In this document: piece by piece, positions 34,995 through 43,816 of the stretch | How the letters are laid out: every line of letters begins with the position of its first letter | Position numbering within the stretch: position 1 is the stretch's first letter | DNA from: Methylocystis echinoides | GTDB lineage: Bacteria > Pseudomonadota > Alphaproteobacteria > Rhizobiales > Beijerinckiaceae | Reading direction: 5' to 3' | Assembly: GCF_027923385.1 (NCBI RefSeq) | Contig: NZ_BSEC01000001.1 | Location: 1,624,501 to 1,688,500 of the forward strand | DNA: 64,000 nt | Made by a program: the position numbers and the translations under genes | The notes under the pieces: model-generated | Told to the model about the DNA's origin: nothing | Seen by the model: the letters and a program-made list of their open reading frames with translations, nothing else | Databases searched by the model: none

Positions 34995-35258
34995 GTGACC
35001 GATGATGGAATAAGATCGCTTCCTCTCCAACTTATCAGCGACATCGCGCCGGAAGCCGATCCGACGTCCATCGCCGATGACGAGGACATTCGCGAGGCCT
35101 TCGACCTCGACTCCATGGATTTCGCCAATCTGGTGGTTGCGATACACAAGCGCACAGGGGTAAATATTCCGGAGCTCGATCACCGGAAGCTTTTCACACT
35201 CGGCGGCGCCATCGCCCATGTCGAGAAGGCGCTCGGCCAGTCGGGGTACGGCGGTTGA
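34995..35258 (+). CDS. Acyl carrier protein-like protein
   Basis: From the GTG at 34995 the product has 87 residues (MTDDGIRSLPLQLISDIAPEA...). It has an ACP-like four-helix pattern with the phosphopantetheine site DLDSMDFANLVVAI (Ser of DSM) and a hydrophobic C-terminal helix (TLGGAIAHVEKAL). The reading frame also continues upstream from a GTG at 34893 into the E2 remnant, so translation may start there and give a hybrid. It is followed 9 bases later by the ROK kinase. The acyl group carried is unknown. Confidence 0.75.
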   Translation: MTDDGIRSLPLQLISDIAPEADPTSIADDEDIREAFDLDSMDFANLVVAIHKRTGVNIPELDHRKLFTLGGAIAHVEKALGQSGYGG

Positions 35259-35267
35259 GGCGCGTCC

Positions 35268-36086
35268 ATGCTCATCGCGATCGACATTGGCGGGACGAAA
35301 ACGCGCATCGGTCTCGCCGAGGACGCCGACGCGCTCGCCTCGGTCGATATTTTTCACACTTTTCATGCTTATCGGGAGGGGCTCGACGCGCTGGTCGACG
35401 CGGCGAAAAGAATCGCGGGCCGAAAGCCGCGTGGCGTCGTGGTGGGAGCGCCGGGCGTTCTCTCGCGAGACAAGCGCCGGATCGTCAATGCGCCCAATCT
35501 CCCCGACTGGAACGGCGCCGCTCTCGCTGACGAACTCGAAGCGGCGCTGGGCGCGCCCGTGATCATGGAAAACGACACGGCTCTGGTCGGTCTTGGCGAG
35601 GCGACTGTCGGGGCAGGAAAGGGCGCCGCCATCGTCGCCTATGTGACGATCTCGACAGGGGTGAATGGCGCGCGCATCGTCGACGGCGCGCTCGACCGCG
35701 CGGCGTTTGGATTTGAAATCGGCGAACAGCTCATGGGCCGCAACGCGAACGCGCGCACCCTGGAGGAGCTTGTTTCAGGCCGGGCGATCGAAGACCGCTT
35801 CGGCGCGCCGCCTGCCTCGCTCGGCGAGGATCACCCGGTGTGGGAGGAATTGGCGGAGATCGTCGCGATCGGATTGCACAATGCGATCGCCTATTGGTCT
35901 CCCGAGAGAATCGTCCTCGGTGGCTCCATGATGCGAGACGTGGGCATTCGTCTCGATCGCGTCGAAGCGCGCCTCGCAGCGCTGCACCGCAAGAATCCGG
36001 TTCTGCCGGAATTGCGGCGCGCCGCTCTCGACGACCTTGGCGGGCTGTGGGGCGGGCTTGTTCGTCTGAGGGGGCTCCTAGACTGA
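35268..36086 (+). CDS. ROK-family kinase lacking the zinc motif
   Basis: The 272-residue protein has IAIDIGGTKTRIGLAED (phosphate 1), VVVGAPGVLSRDKR, VIMENDTALVGLGEATVG and ISTGVNGARIVDGA, all ROK features. The usual CxCGxxGCxE zinc site is absent; the equivalent region reads GEQLMGRNANARTLEELVSG. It resembles glucokinase-like ROK proteins found beside E2-ACP genes, but the substrate is uncertain. It follows the ACP by 9 bases and its 3' end overlaps the convergent ABC transporter gene by 9 bases. Confidence 0.85.
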   Translation: MLIAIDIGGTKTRIGLAEDADALASVDIFHTFHAYREGLDALVDAAKRIAGRKPRGVVVGAPGVLSRDKRRIVNAPNLPDWNGAALADELEAALGAPVIMENDTALVGLGEATVGAGKGAAIVAYVTISTGVNGARIVDGALDRAAFGFEIGEQLMGRNANARTLEELVSGRAIEDRFGAPPASLGEDHPVWEELAEIVAIGLHNAIAYWSPERIVLGGSMMRDVGIRLDRVEARLAALHRKNPVLPELRRAALDDLGGLWGGLVRLRGLLD

Positions 36087-37868
36087 AGTCGCCGACAGCC
36101 CCTCGGCGCCGTCGTTTTCGAGGCGAAGACTCAGTCTGATCAGCCGGTCAAAGAAATCATATTTGTTCTCGACGCCGCTGATCGCAAGCACGGACGTCTG
36201 CGGTAATTCCTTGCGCAAGGCGTCGAACAGTGCGCGGCGCGTTTGCGGGGACAATGTGTCGATCGCCGTGTCGATCACCACCCAGCGCGGCCCGTGAAGC
36301 AGGAGCCTCGCGAAGGCCAGGCCCTGCTGCTCGGGGTCACTCAGCTCCTTCTCCCACGGGGCTGCCGTGTCAAGCGCGGAGACGAGGTGCGGTAGGCCCA
36401 TCGCGTTGAGAGCCGCGTAAAAATCGGCGTCGCTGAATTTTTCGGGCGGATAGGGATAGGCGAGAACGTCGCGCAGTGAGCCGCCCGGAAGATAGGGATG
36501 TTTGGGCATGAACATGACGTCTTCGGCGGGGAGTTCGACATGGCCCGTTCCCCAAGGCCATAGCCCTGCCAAAGCACGAAAAAGACTGGTTTTGCCCGAA
36601 CTCGGCCCGCCGACGATGACGACGCGCTCGCCGGGAGAAATTGCAACTCGCCGTACGCTCAGGCTGCTGCGTCCTGGGGGAAGCAGGACGTTTACGTCAT
36701 CCAGCACGATGCGACTGTCCGTTTCCGCAATTTCGATGCGCCGGGCGTCTTGCTCTGTCCGATCAATGTCGATCAGCGCCTGCCGAAATTCGCTGACGCG
36801 CAGAAGCGTCGCCTTCCAGTCGGCGATCGGATTGGCGTTGTCAACAAACCAGCGCAGCGACTGCTGGACCTGAGTGAAGGCGCCGACCGCCATCAGCAAA
36901 CCGCCAAAGGTCAGGTTTCCGGCAAAATAGGCGGGCGCCGCGACGATGACGGGCGCGACGATCGTGAACCATCCGTAGCCCGCGGTCACCCAGGCGAGCC
37001 GTGTCGTCGCGCCGACGAGCCGCCTGACGACGTCGAGGAGCCGATTGAATTCGACATCAAGACGGCCGCGCTCCTGCGCTTCGCCGCGATAGACTGCGAC
37101 GCCGTCGCAATTCTGGTTCACCCGAACGAGCGAGAAACGCATGTCCGACTCACGAGCGTAGCGCTCGGCGTTGAGGTTGACCAGCGGCCGGCCAACGCGC
37201 CAGCTCGCGAGCGACGCGAGACCGGCGTAGAGAAGCGCGGACCACACCATATAGCCGGGGACGACGAAACTGGAACCCTCAAAGGTGAAGCTGACGCCGG
37301 AAGAAAGTGACCAGAGCACGCCAATGAAGCTGACGAGCAGCAGCGTCGCCTGGAACAGGCCGACGCCAAGATCGGTCGAGAGTTCGGTGAAATGCCGGGC
37401 GTCTTCGTGAATGCGCTGATCTGGGTTGACGCCGATCGGACCTGCATTGGCGATCATGAAGGCGCGGCGAGGCGCGAGCCACTGCTGGAAGAGATCTCGC
37501 GTGAGGATCTCCCGCAGTTTGAGTTTCATCATCAGGTTCAGCCAGGTCTGGCTGACATTGAGGACGAGGAGCGTTCCCGCGATCATCGCATAGACGCCAA
37601 GCTCAAAGCCGAATGCTGCAATGTCCCTGCTATTGATGGCGTCGTAGAACGGCTCGTTCCACGCATTGAGCCTGATCTGCGCATAGGCGGTCGCTGCGAC
37701 AACCATCACGAGCGCCGCGACGAGCCAGAGCAGCTTGCCGCTCTCGCCCGATGCGCGCACCAGGCGGATCAATGTCGCCAGCAGCGATACGATGCCGGCG
37801 TGACCTGCACCGGACCCGGCGGCCGAATTGGCGTAGTCCGTTTGCGACGTCATGGGAGCCTCGTTCAT
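36078..37868 (-). CDS. YddA/ABCD-type ABC transporter with altered Walker B
   Basis: This 596-residue half-transporter has an N-terminal membrane domain of the SbmA/BacA-YddA type (NAWNEPFYDAINSRDIAAFGF, LNLMMKLKLREILTRDLFQQWL, NPDQRIHEDARHF) and a C-terminal ATPase domain: Walker A GGPSSGKTSLF, signature LSDPEQQGLAFARLLL and Walker B WVVIDTAIDTL. The catalytic glutamate expected after the Walker B aspartate is threonine (ID-T-AID), which should slow ATP hydrolysis. Substrate unknown; family members move peptides or acyl-CoA. It converges with the ROK kinase and diverges from the GH3 gene. Confidence 0.88.
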   Translation of the reverse strand: MNEAPMTSQTDYANSAAGSGAGHAGIVSLLATLIRLVRASGESGKLLWLVAALVMVVAATAYAQIRLNAWNEPFYDAINSRDIAAFGFELGVYAMIAGTLLVLNVSQTWLNLMMKLKLREILTRDLFQQWLAPRRAFMIANAGPIGVNPDQRIHEDARHFTELSTDLGVGLFQATLLLVSFIGVLWSLSSGVSFTFEGSSFVVPGYMVWSALLYAGLASLASWRVGRPLVNLNAERYARESDMRFSLVRVNQNCDGVAVYRGEAQERGRLDVEFNRLLDVVRRLVGATTRLAWVTAGYGWFTIVAPVIVAAPAYFAGNLTFGGLLMAVGAFTQVQQSLRWFVDNANPIADWKATLLRVSEFRQALIDIDRTEQDARRIEIAETDSRIVLDDVNVLLPPGRSSLSVRRVAISPGERVVIVGGPSSGKTSLFRALAGLWPWGTGHVELPAEDVMFMPKHPYLPGGSLRDVLAYPYPPEKFSDADFYAALNAMGLPHLVSALDTAAPWEKELSDPEQQGLAFARLLLHGPRWVVIDTAIDTLSPQTRRALFDALRKELPQTSVLAISGVENKYDFFDRLIRLSLRLENDGAEGLSATSV

Positions 37869-37888
37869 TATCTATTTTCTTTAGGCAT

Positions 37889-37900
37889 TGCGAATACGCA
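37889..37900. promoter_or_regulatory. Short palindrome in the divergent ABC/GH3 promoter region
   Basis: TGCGAATACGCA (arms TGCG/CGCA) lies in an AT-rich stretch (GCATTATCATTGC) between the divergent genes. It resembles iron-regulator sites only loosely; a role in controlling either gene is a guess. Confidence 0.3.
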
Positions 37901-38061
37901 TTATCATTGCAGCGCCTCGGCCACGGCTGCAACGAGGAAATGGCGGGTCGGGAAGGGCGCCGTCGCTCGCTTCCTCGCGATCGGCCATGGTTCCCCCAAC
38001 GACGATATCGGGGAGCTCTTTCCTCCCGTAACGGGGCGGAGCAAAATTTTTGGGCTGCGAC

Positions 38062-40236
38062 ATGAATAGGGTCGACTCGCTTTTATCGAGGATGACCGTC
38101 GGGGAGAAGGTTGGCCAGCTCAATCTGGTGACCGCCGGCCAGATCGTCACTGGCCCTTCTGGGTCGGGCGACGTGTTGGCCAATATTCGCGCCGGCAATG
38201 TCGGCGGCGTCTTCAATATCTGGGGACGTGAATCCGTGGCGGCCATGCAGAGGGCTGCGGTCGAAGAGAGCCGGCTTGGGGCGCCGCTCTTCTTCGGGCT
38301 CGACGTGCTGCATGGCTTCAGGACAATCTTCCCGGTTCCGCTCGCGGAGGCCGGCGCTTTCGATCCGTACCTATGGGAGGAAACCGCGCGCGCCGCCGCC
38401 GAGGAGGCCGCTGCTGAAGGGATAGACCTGACCTTTGCGCCGATGCTCGACGTCTGCCGTGACCCGCGCTGGGGACGCATCGTCGAGGGCGCGGGCGAAG
38501 ACCCGCTGGTCGCGGCGAAATTCGCGCAAGCGAAGATAAGGGGCTTTCAGGGCTCGGGCCTCTCGAGCCGCGTCGCGATTGCAGCGACGGGCAAGCATTT
38601 CTGCGGGGGCGGCGCCGCGCAGGCGGGGCGCGACTACGCCGCGGTCGACATGTCGGACCGGGAGCTCCACGAAACCTATCTCCCGCCGTTCGCGGCGGCG
38701 GTCGCGGCGGGCTGCGCCGCCATCATGCCGGCCTTCAACAGCCTGGCAGGAATTCCCCTGACCGCGCATGGCGCGCTCATCAACGGATGGCTGCGGGAGA
38801 AGCACGGCTTCGACGGCGTTGTCATCAGCGATTACACCGCCATCGTCGAGCTCGTCCAGCATGGCGTGGCCGCCGATGAGGTCGAAGCGGCTGCACTTGC
38901 GCTGAAGGCGGGCGTCGACATGGATATGGTGAGCGGATGCTATCTGCGCCTGCCCGAGGCCCTGTCGCGCGGCCTTGTCGCCGAGGCCGACATAGACGCC
39001 GCCGTCCGCAGGGTTCTCGCGCTCAAGGAAAAGCTCGGTCTGCTCGTCGATCCCACTCTGAGACTCACGCCGGCGCGCTCGCCCCATAAGAGATGGAACG
39101 AACTGGCGCTGGACGCCGCGCGTCGATCCGTCGTTCTCCTTACCAACCGGGGCGTGCTGCCGCTCGCCGCGAATATCCGCCGTCTCGCGGTCATTGGCCC
39201 CCTCGCGGATGCAAGCGCGGAGATGCTCGGCCCCTGGTCGGCGGCGGGCGATCCGGCAAAGGCCGTCACGACCCTCCACGCCTTGCGGGCCGCCTGGACG
39301 CAGGGCGAACTGCTTCATCACCGGGGCGTCGACATCGAGAGCGACGACGCGAGCGGGATCGACGCCGCGCGGGCCTTGTGCGCAACGGCCGATGTCGTTG
39401 TTCTCTGCCTCGGAGAATCCGCCGGGATGAGCGGAGAAGCCGCCAGCCGCGCCATGCCGGGTCTTCCCGGCCGCCAGCGTGAACTTGCCGAGGCTGTCCT
39501 GAGCGCTGGCCCTCCTGTGGTCCTGGTGTTGTCGGCTGGTCGGCCTCTAATGGTCGCCAATCTGATCGAGCAGGCGGCGGCGGTCGTTGCGAGCTGGCAG
39601 CTCGGCGACAGGGCCGGCGACGCCATCGCCGACCTGCTGCTCGGGCGGATCAATCCGAGCGGACGCCTCGCCGTCACCTGGCCGCGCGAAATCGGGCAAA
39701 TCCCCATTCATTACGCGCAGCGATCGACCGGCCGGCCGCCGCAGTCGACGGATCCCTTCACCAGCAAATATCTGGATGCTCCGAATGATCCGCTTTTCCC
39801 TTTCGGACACGGCCTGTCCTTCGCGAGCGTCAGCCTGAAGAATCTGCGCGCCACGCCAGCCGAATTCGACGAGGGCGCGCCTGTCAGAATCGAGATCGAC
39901 GTCTCGAATAACGGAAAGGTCGCGACCGAGGAGACGATCTTCCTTTTCCTTCACGACATCGTCGCCAGCGTCGCGCGTCCGATGATGGAATTGAAGGAAT
40001 GGACAAAGGTCACGCTCCAGCCAGGCGAGACCCGAACCGTTTTCTTCCTCCTCGACGGCAAGCATTTCGAGTTTCTCGACAGAACGCTCGTCCCTGTCGT
40101 CGAGGCCGGCGATTTCGAGGTGATGGTCGGTGTCAACGCTGACAGCAATTCAGCGCTCAGGACAAGGATACGACTGCCTGCCGCCGCAATATCCGCAAGG
40201 GATCGTTCAGACAGGATCAGCTCGATTCAAGGATGA
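38062..40236 (+). CDS. Glycoside hydrolase family 3 beta-glucosidase
   Basis: The 724-residue protein has a GH3 N-terminal barrel (LFFGLDVLHGFRTIFPVPL, FAPMLDVCRDPRWGRIVEG, GKHFCGGG, nucleophile Asp in GVVISDYTAIVEL), the C-terminal sandwich domain (VVLLTNRGVLPL, GLPGRQRELAEAVL, NPSGRLAVTWP) and a fibronectin III-like end. No signal peptide is seen, so it probably acts in the cytoplasm on imported or stored beta-glucosides. ATG at 38062 chosen; a TTG lies 12 bases upstream. Its stop overlaps the convergent GH13 gene by 20 bases. Confidence 0.93.
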   Translation: MNRVDSLLSRMTVGEKVGQLNLVTAGQIVTGPSGSGDVLANIRAGNVGGVFNIWGRESVAAMQRAAVEESRLGAPLFFGLDVLHGFRTIFPVPLAEAGAFDPYLWEETARAAAEEAAAEGIDLTFAPMLDVCRDPRWGRIVEGAGEDPLVAAKFAQAKIRGFQGSGLSSRVAIAATGKHFCGGGAAQAGRDYAAVDMSDRELHETYLPPFAAAVAAGCAAIMPAFNSLAGIPLTAHGALINGWLREKHGFDGVVISDYTAIVELVQHGVAADEVEAAALALKAGVDMDMVSGCYLRLPEALSRGLVAEADIDAAVRRVLALKEKLGLLVDPTLRLTPARSPHKRWNELALDAARRSVVLLTNRGVLPLAANIRRLAVIGPLADASAEMLGPWSAAGDPAKAVTTLHALRAAWTQGELLHHRGVDIESDDASGIDAARALCATADVVVLCLGESAGMSGEAASRAMPGLPGRQRELAEAVLSAGPPVVLVLSAGRPLMVANLIEQAAAVVASWQLGDRAGDAIADLLLGRINPSGRLAVTWPREIGQIPIHYAQRSTGRPPQSTDPFTSKYLDAPNDPLFPFGHGLSFASVSLKNLRATPAEFDEGAPVRIEIDVSNNGKVATEETIFLFLHDIVASVARPMMELKEWTKVTLQPGETRTVFFLLDGKHFEFLDRTLVPVVEAGDFEVMVGVNADSNSALRTRIRLPAAAISARDRSDRISSIQG

Positions 40237-41812
40237 GCCCTTCGTTGGGCCGAATGTCCACGACTTCTCGCGTGGCCTCGCTGCGGCGATCGGCGTGGGT
40301 CGACAGGGCAATTCTTTTCGTCTCGAGACCAAGACCGTCGACTCGACGCGGCGTGTCGGAGAAGTTGAGCAAGATTGCGATCCTCTCGCCGCCGAAGGCG
40401 CGTTCGTAGGCGAGAACATCGCCGGCAGACCCCAAGGGGCGCCACGCGCCCTGTTCGAGCGCCGCATGCTTGCGTCGGTAATCCAACAGTTCCCTCACCA
40501 GAAGCAGGATTGAGCTCTTGTCTTCGCGCATGACGGAGACATTGCGTTTCGTATGGTCCGGCGAAAGAGGAAGCCAGGGCTCCCTGTCGGAAAAGCCCGC
40601 AAAAGGACCCTCGTCCCATTGCATCGGCGTGCGCGACGGATCGCGTCCCACGTCGGGGCCGGACTCGCGAAGCGCCCATGTGTCCCTTATTCGGTCAGAA
40701 GGGACCGGCACGCGACCAAGGCCTATTTCGTCTCCGTAATAAAGAGTTGGCGTACCGCGAAGCGTCAGGATCAGCATTGCGGCGATGCGCGCCTGCGCCT
40801 CGCCGACGCGCGCGGCGATGCGCGGCCGATCGTGATTGCTCAGAACCCAGTTCGGCCAGGCGCCCTCGGGCAGCGCAGCTTCGTACTTATCGATCAGTCG
40901 GCATATGTCATCGGCCGCCCAGCGCGCGTCGAGCAGCTGGAAATTGAAGGGAAGATGCAAGCCGCGAAGGCCCTCGCCATAATAGCGCACAAGCCTGTCG
41001 ACAGGCAGATACAGTTCACCGATGAGAAGGCGGTCGCCTTCGAATTCGTCAGCGATTTGTCTCAGGCCGGCGATGATCTCCTGCACTTCCGGTTGATCCG
41101 ACGAATAGGTTTGGGTCAGGCGCTGAATGTCCGGTCCTCGCCCGTCATAATGAGGGTTCGGCGGGTTGTCGCGAAAAGCCGCGTCCTTGACGAGGTGCGA
41201 CGCCACGTCGATGCGGAAGCCGTCGACGCCGCGCTTCAGCCAGAAGCGAAGCACGTCGCGCATCGCCGCTCGAACCTCGGGGTTTCGCCAATTGAGGTCA
41301 GGCTGCTCTTCGAGAAAGGCGTGATAATAATATTGCTGCGTTTCTTCGTCGAAAGTCCAGCCGCTGCCGCCGAAATGGCTGACCCAATTGTTCGGCGGCC
41401 CGCCGCCGGGAGCCGGATCGCGCCAAATATACCACTCTCTCTTCGGATCGTCGCGCGATCGTCGACTGGACAGAAACCAGGGATGCAGACTGGAGGTATG
41501 GTTTGGCACGAAGTCGAGGATTACCCTGAGCTCCCGCGCATGCGCCTCTATCAGCAGGGCGTCGAAACATTCCATTGATCCGAATAGCGGATCGACGGCG
41601 CAGTAATCCGAGACGTCATAGCCGAGGTCTTTCATGGGAGAGCTGTAAAAAGGCGAGAGCCAGATCGCGTCGACGCCGAGCCAGACCAGATAGTCGAGGC
41701 GATCACGAACGCCCTTGAGGTCGCCGACCCCATCGTCGTCCGAGTCTTGGAAGGAGCGCGGATAGATGTGGTAGATGACCGCCTTTTTCCACCAGAACAT
41801 GACGATTTCCAT
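40217..41812 (-). CDS. Glycoside hydrolase family 13 alpha-glucosidase
   Basis: The 531-residue protein has the alpha-amylase barrel motifs DFVPNHTSSLHPWF, GFRIDVASHL (nucleophile Asp), LIGELYLP (acid Glu) and VLSNHDRPR (transition-state Asp). Other blocks such as AVIYHIYPRSFQDSDDDGVGD and RTPMQWD are typical of the oligo-1,6-glucosidase/alpha-glucosidase subfamily. An ATG at 41800 is an alternative start. No signal peptide. It would release glucose from maltose- or isomaltose-like oligosaccharides and feed the nearby ROK kinase. Confidence 0.93.
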   Translation of the reverse strand: MEIVMFWWKKAVIYHIYPRSFQDSDDDGVGDLKGVRDRLDYLVWLGVDAIWLSPFYSSPMKDLGYDVSDYCAVDPLFGSMECFDALLIEAHARELRVILDFVPNHTSSLHPWFLSSRRSRDDPKREWYIWRDPAPGGGPPNNWVSHFGGSGWTFDEETQQYYYHAFLEEQPDLNWRNPEVRAAMRDVLRFWLKRGVDGFRIDVASHLVKDAAFRDNPPNPHYDGRGPDIQRLTQTYSSDQPEVQEIIAGLRQIADEFEGDRLLIGELYLPVDRLVRYYGEGLRGLHLPFNFQLLDARWAADDICRLIDKYEAALPEGAWPNWVLSNHDRPRIAARVGEAQARIAAMLILTLRGTPTLYYGDEIGLGRVPVPSDRIRDTWALRESGPDVGRDPSRTPMQWDEGPFAGFSDREPWLPLSPDHTKRNVSVMREDKSSILLLVRELLDYRRKHAALEQGAWRPLGSAGDVLAYERAFGGERIAILLNFSDTPRRVDGLGLETKRIALSTHADRRSEATREVVDIRPNEGLILESS

Positions 41813-41876
41813 CCTAGCGACATCTGACGGTCAAGTTGCGCTTGCTCTTGCTCCCGCCAAATGGACGAGCACGAGC

Positions 41877-42653
41877 CTAAGGTAAAAAGCCACTGATCGG
41901 ACGAGGCGTTTGAACACGAGCCTTCTGCAGGGCGCGATTCAGGGCGTTCGCCTGCGCATGCGCGATATGCTCCGGACAGGAGCGCTCGCTCAACGGCTTG
42001 CCGGCGATCTGGATGATCGCGCGCGCCGTCTTTTCGCCGACGCAGGAAAATTCGTCGACCAGGAACTCGACGGAATGCGGTCCGCCCTGATTGACGCCCT
42101 CCATCTCCCTCTCAACGCGCGCGCCGTACGGGCGGCTCCAGGCGATATGTTTCCTTTTGTGAATGTCGGGGCGGTTGTTGGCGGCGTCGATCGAGACGTG
42201 GAGCTCGGAGGCCGCCGGCTCGCCCTCGATGCGGCTGATGACGTGTAGCGGCTTCCCGACGGTAAGCCGGCCATACATGCCGGCCGCGGAAGTCTCCATG
42301 CCCTGCTGGCAGCGCGACTGGCTGAGCTTATGGAACTTCGAGCCATAAAGAAGCTTGCCGAAGATCCGCGCGATCTGCCCCTCGACAATTCCCGGGCCAT
42401 TGTCCTCGACCGCGACCGAAGACCGCTCAAAACGTCCTCGCACCTCGACCGTTATTTCTGGCAGGACGCCTGCTTCCTCGCAGGCGTCGAGGGCGTTGTC
42501 GACCGCCTCTTTGACGGCCGTCACCAGAGACTTGGCTGGCGCGTCGAACCCGAGCAGATGGCGGTTCTTGAGAAAGAACTCCGAAACGGAGATTTCTTTC
42601 CGCCTGCCGGCCATTTCGAGGGCGGTCGCCACCGCCGCGTGTCGATCGGTCAT
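41877..42653 (-). pseudogene. Topoisomerase VI subunit B relic with internal deletion
   Basis: The 258-codon frame starts like archaeal-type Top6B: ISVSEFFLKNRHLLGF, VKEAVDNALDACEEAGVLPEI (N box of the GHKL ATPase), VEDNGPGIVEGQIARIFGKLLYGSKF. The glycine-rich RGQQGIG lid motif is damaged (SRCQQGMETSAA). After REMEG the frame jumps to HSVEFLVDEFSCVGEKTARA and NRALQKARV, which belong far downstream in full-length Top6B (500 residues or more), so a large in-frame piece is missing, as is the C-terminus. Subunit A is not nearby. Most likely a decayed copy, perhaps still expressed. Confidence 0.8.
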
Positions 42654-42792
42654 TTGTCACACGGGTGGACTAGCGTCGCATACGCCCGTCAAAAATGGAG
42701 CGTAGCGGGTTGCCGCTCAATGTAAAGACGCTACAAAAAATCTCGCAAAGCCACGGTGCTGCGCTTATTCTCGGTTCTGGTGTCGGAATTCG

Positions 42793-43539
42793 CGCGGAAG
42801 CGACAAAAGCGTGAAATGGGCACGCTCGGCTCGGGAAACCACTATCTCGAAGTGCAAGAAGTGGCCGAGATTTTCGGTCCCACAGTCGCCTCGGGATTTG
42901 GACTCGAGCTGGGCGAATGCGTTGTCACGATCCATTGTGGCTCACGGGGGCTCGGCCATCAGATCGGCACAGAGTTTCTGCGCGAGATGGCGATTTCGGC
43001 CGGGAGTCTTGGCGTTTCGCCGCCGGATCGCGAACTGCCTGCGCGCCCATCGCGTCTGACCCAGGTCAACGCTATCTTGGCGCGATGCGCGCGGCGATCA
43101 ATTGCGCCCTCGCCAACCGCGAAATCATTGGCCATCTGGTCAGGCAGGTTTTCGCGGTTTTCTTTCTCCATGCCGAATTGCCGCTGATGTTTGACGTTTC
43201 TCACAACACCTGCAAGGCCGAAATCCATGGGATCGATGGCGCAGCTCGGGAGCTTTATCTCCATCGACGACGGGCGAAACCCGCGCCTTTTCATCCGCCT
43301 GTCACGGCGCCGGCCGGCGGATGAGCCGGCATGCAGCGACCCGGACCTGGAGCGGCCGGCAAGTGGTCGACGAGCTTCGCGCGCGCGGGATTATCGTGAA
43401 GAGCCCCTCGATGAGAGGCGTCGCGGAGGAAGCGCCCGGGGCCTATAAGGATGTTCGCGCCGTCGTTGATTCCGCTGAAAACTCTGGTCTCGCCAGGAAG
43501 ATCGCGTTTCTGAAGCCGCTAATCTGCATCAAAGGATAG
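42793..43539 (+). pseudogene. rtcB: RtcB RNA ligase relic, frameshifted
   Basis: Pieces of the tRNA-splicing ligase RtcB are read in three frames: MGTLGSGNHYLEVQEVAEIF, VVTIHCGSRGLGHQIGTEFL and PPDRELPARP up to about 43059; then LGAMRAAINCALANREII, FDVSHNTCKAEIHGIDG in a second frame to a stop at 43324; then IIVKSPSMRGVAEEAPGAYKD and KIAFLKPLICIKG to 43539. The HCGSRGLGHQ and SHN residues are metal ligands. The N-terminal third and the HGAGR nucleotidyl-His region are missing. The gene is clearly dead. It is divergent from the Top6B relic. Confidence 0.85.
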
Positions 43540-43636
43540 ACCGCGACCTGCGACGTCGCATTCCCTGAAAAGCCCTGACAAAAACAAGGGCGAGCTTTCG
43601 AATCCGTCATTTCTTCCCATCGGGACGAAAAATAAG

Positions 43637-43664
43637 TTGACAAGTTTTATATAGTTTATATTCT
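43637..43664 (+). promoter_or_regulatory. Sigma70-type promoter
   Basis: TTGACA (43637-43642), 16 bases, TATTCT (43659-43664) in an AT-rich stretch (TTTTATATAGTTTATATTC). The -35 matches the consensus exactly. Predicted transcription would begin near 43671 and run into the inverted repeat at 43734-43791. Confidence 0.6.
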
Positions 43665-43666
43665 TT

Positions 43667-43816
43667 ATGTGCGGGTGGGCGAAAGCACTCTTCCTCTGCA
43701 AGGGCCAACCGCTTGGCTACATCCTCTTGGCCAATGACGGCCTCGCCACTCCTCCCCGAGAGGCTGCCTTCCCAGCCGGCGAGGCCGTCATCTTTGCTCC
43801 TGGACAGGGGCCATGA
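43667..43816 (+). CDS. Possible 49-residue protein
   Basis: An ATG frame (MCGWAKALFLCKGQPLGYIL...) ends in TGA that overlaps the ATG of the next small frame (ATGA). No ribosome-binding site is visible, and the start lies only 2 bases after the predicted -10 box, so this frame may not be translated as drawn. Most of it coincides with a 14-bp inverted repeat, which favours an RNA role instead. Confidence 0.25.
   Translation: MCGWAKALFLCKGQPLGYILLANDGLATPPREAAFPAGEAVIFAPGQGP
43734..43791 (+). ncRNA. Candidate structured RNA: long inverted repeat
   Basis: ATGACGGCCTCGCC (43734-43747) and GGCGAGGCCGTCAT (43778-43791) are perfect 14-bp arms. The 30-base loop holds a second short stem (GGCTG/CAGCC). 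It lies 63 bases downstream of a good promoter. No known riboswitch was recognised. Confidence 0.4.
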
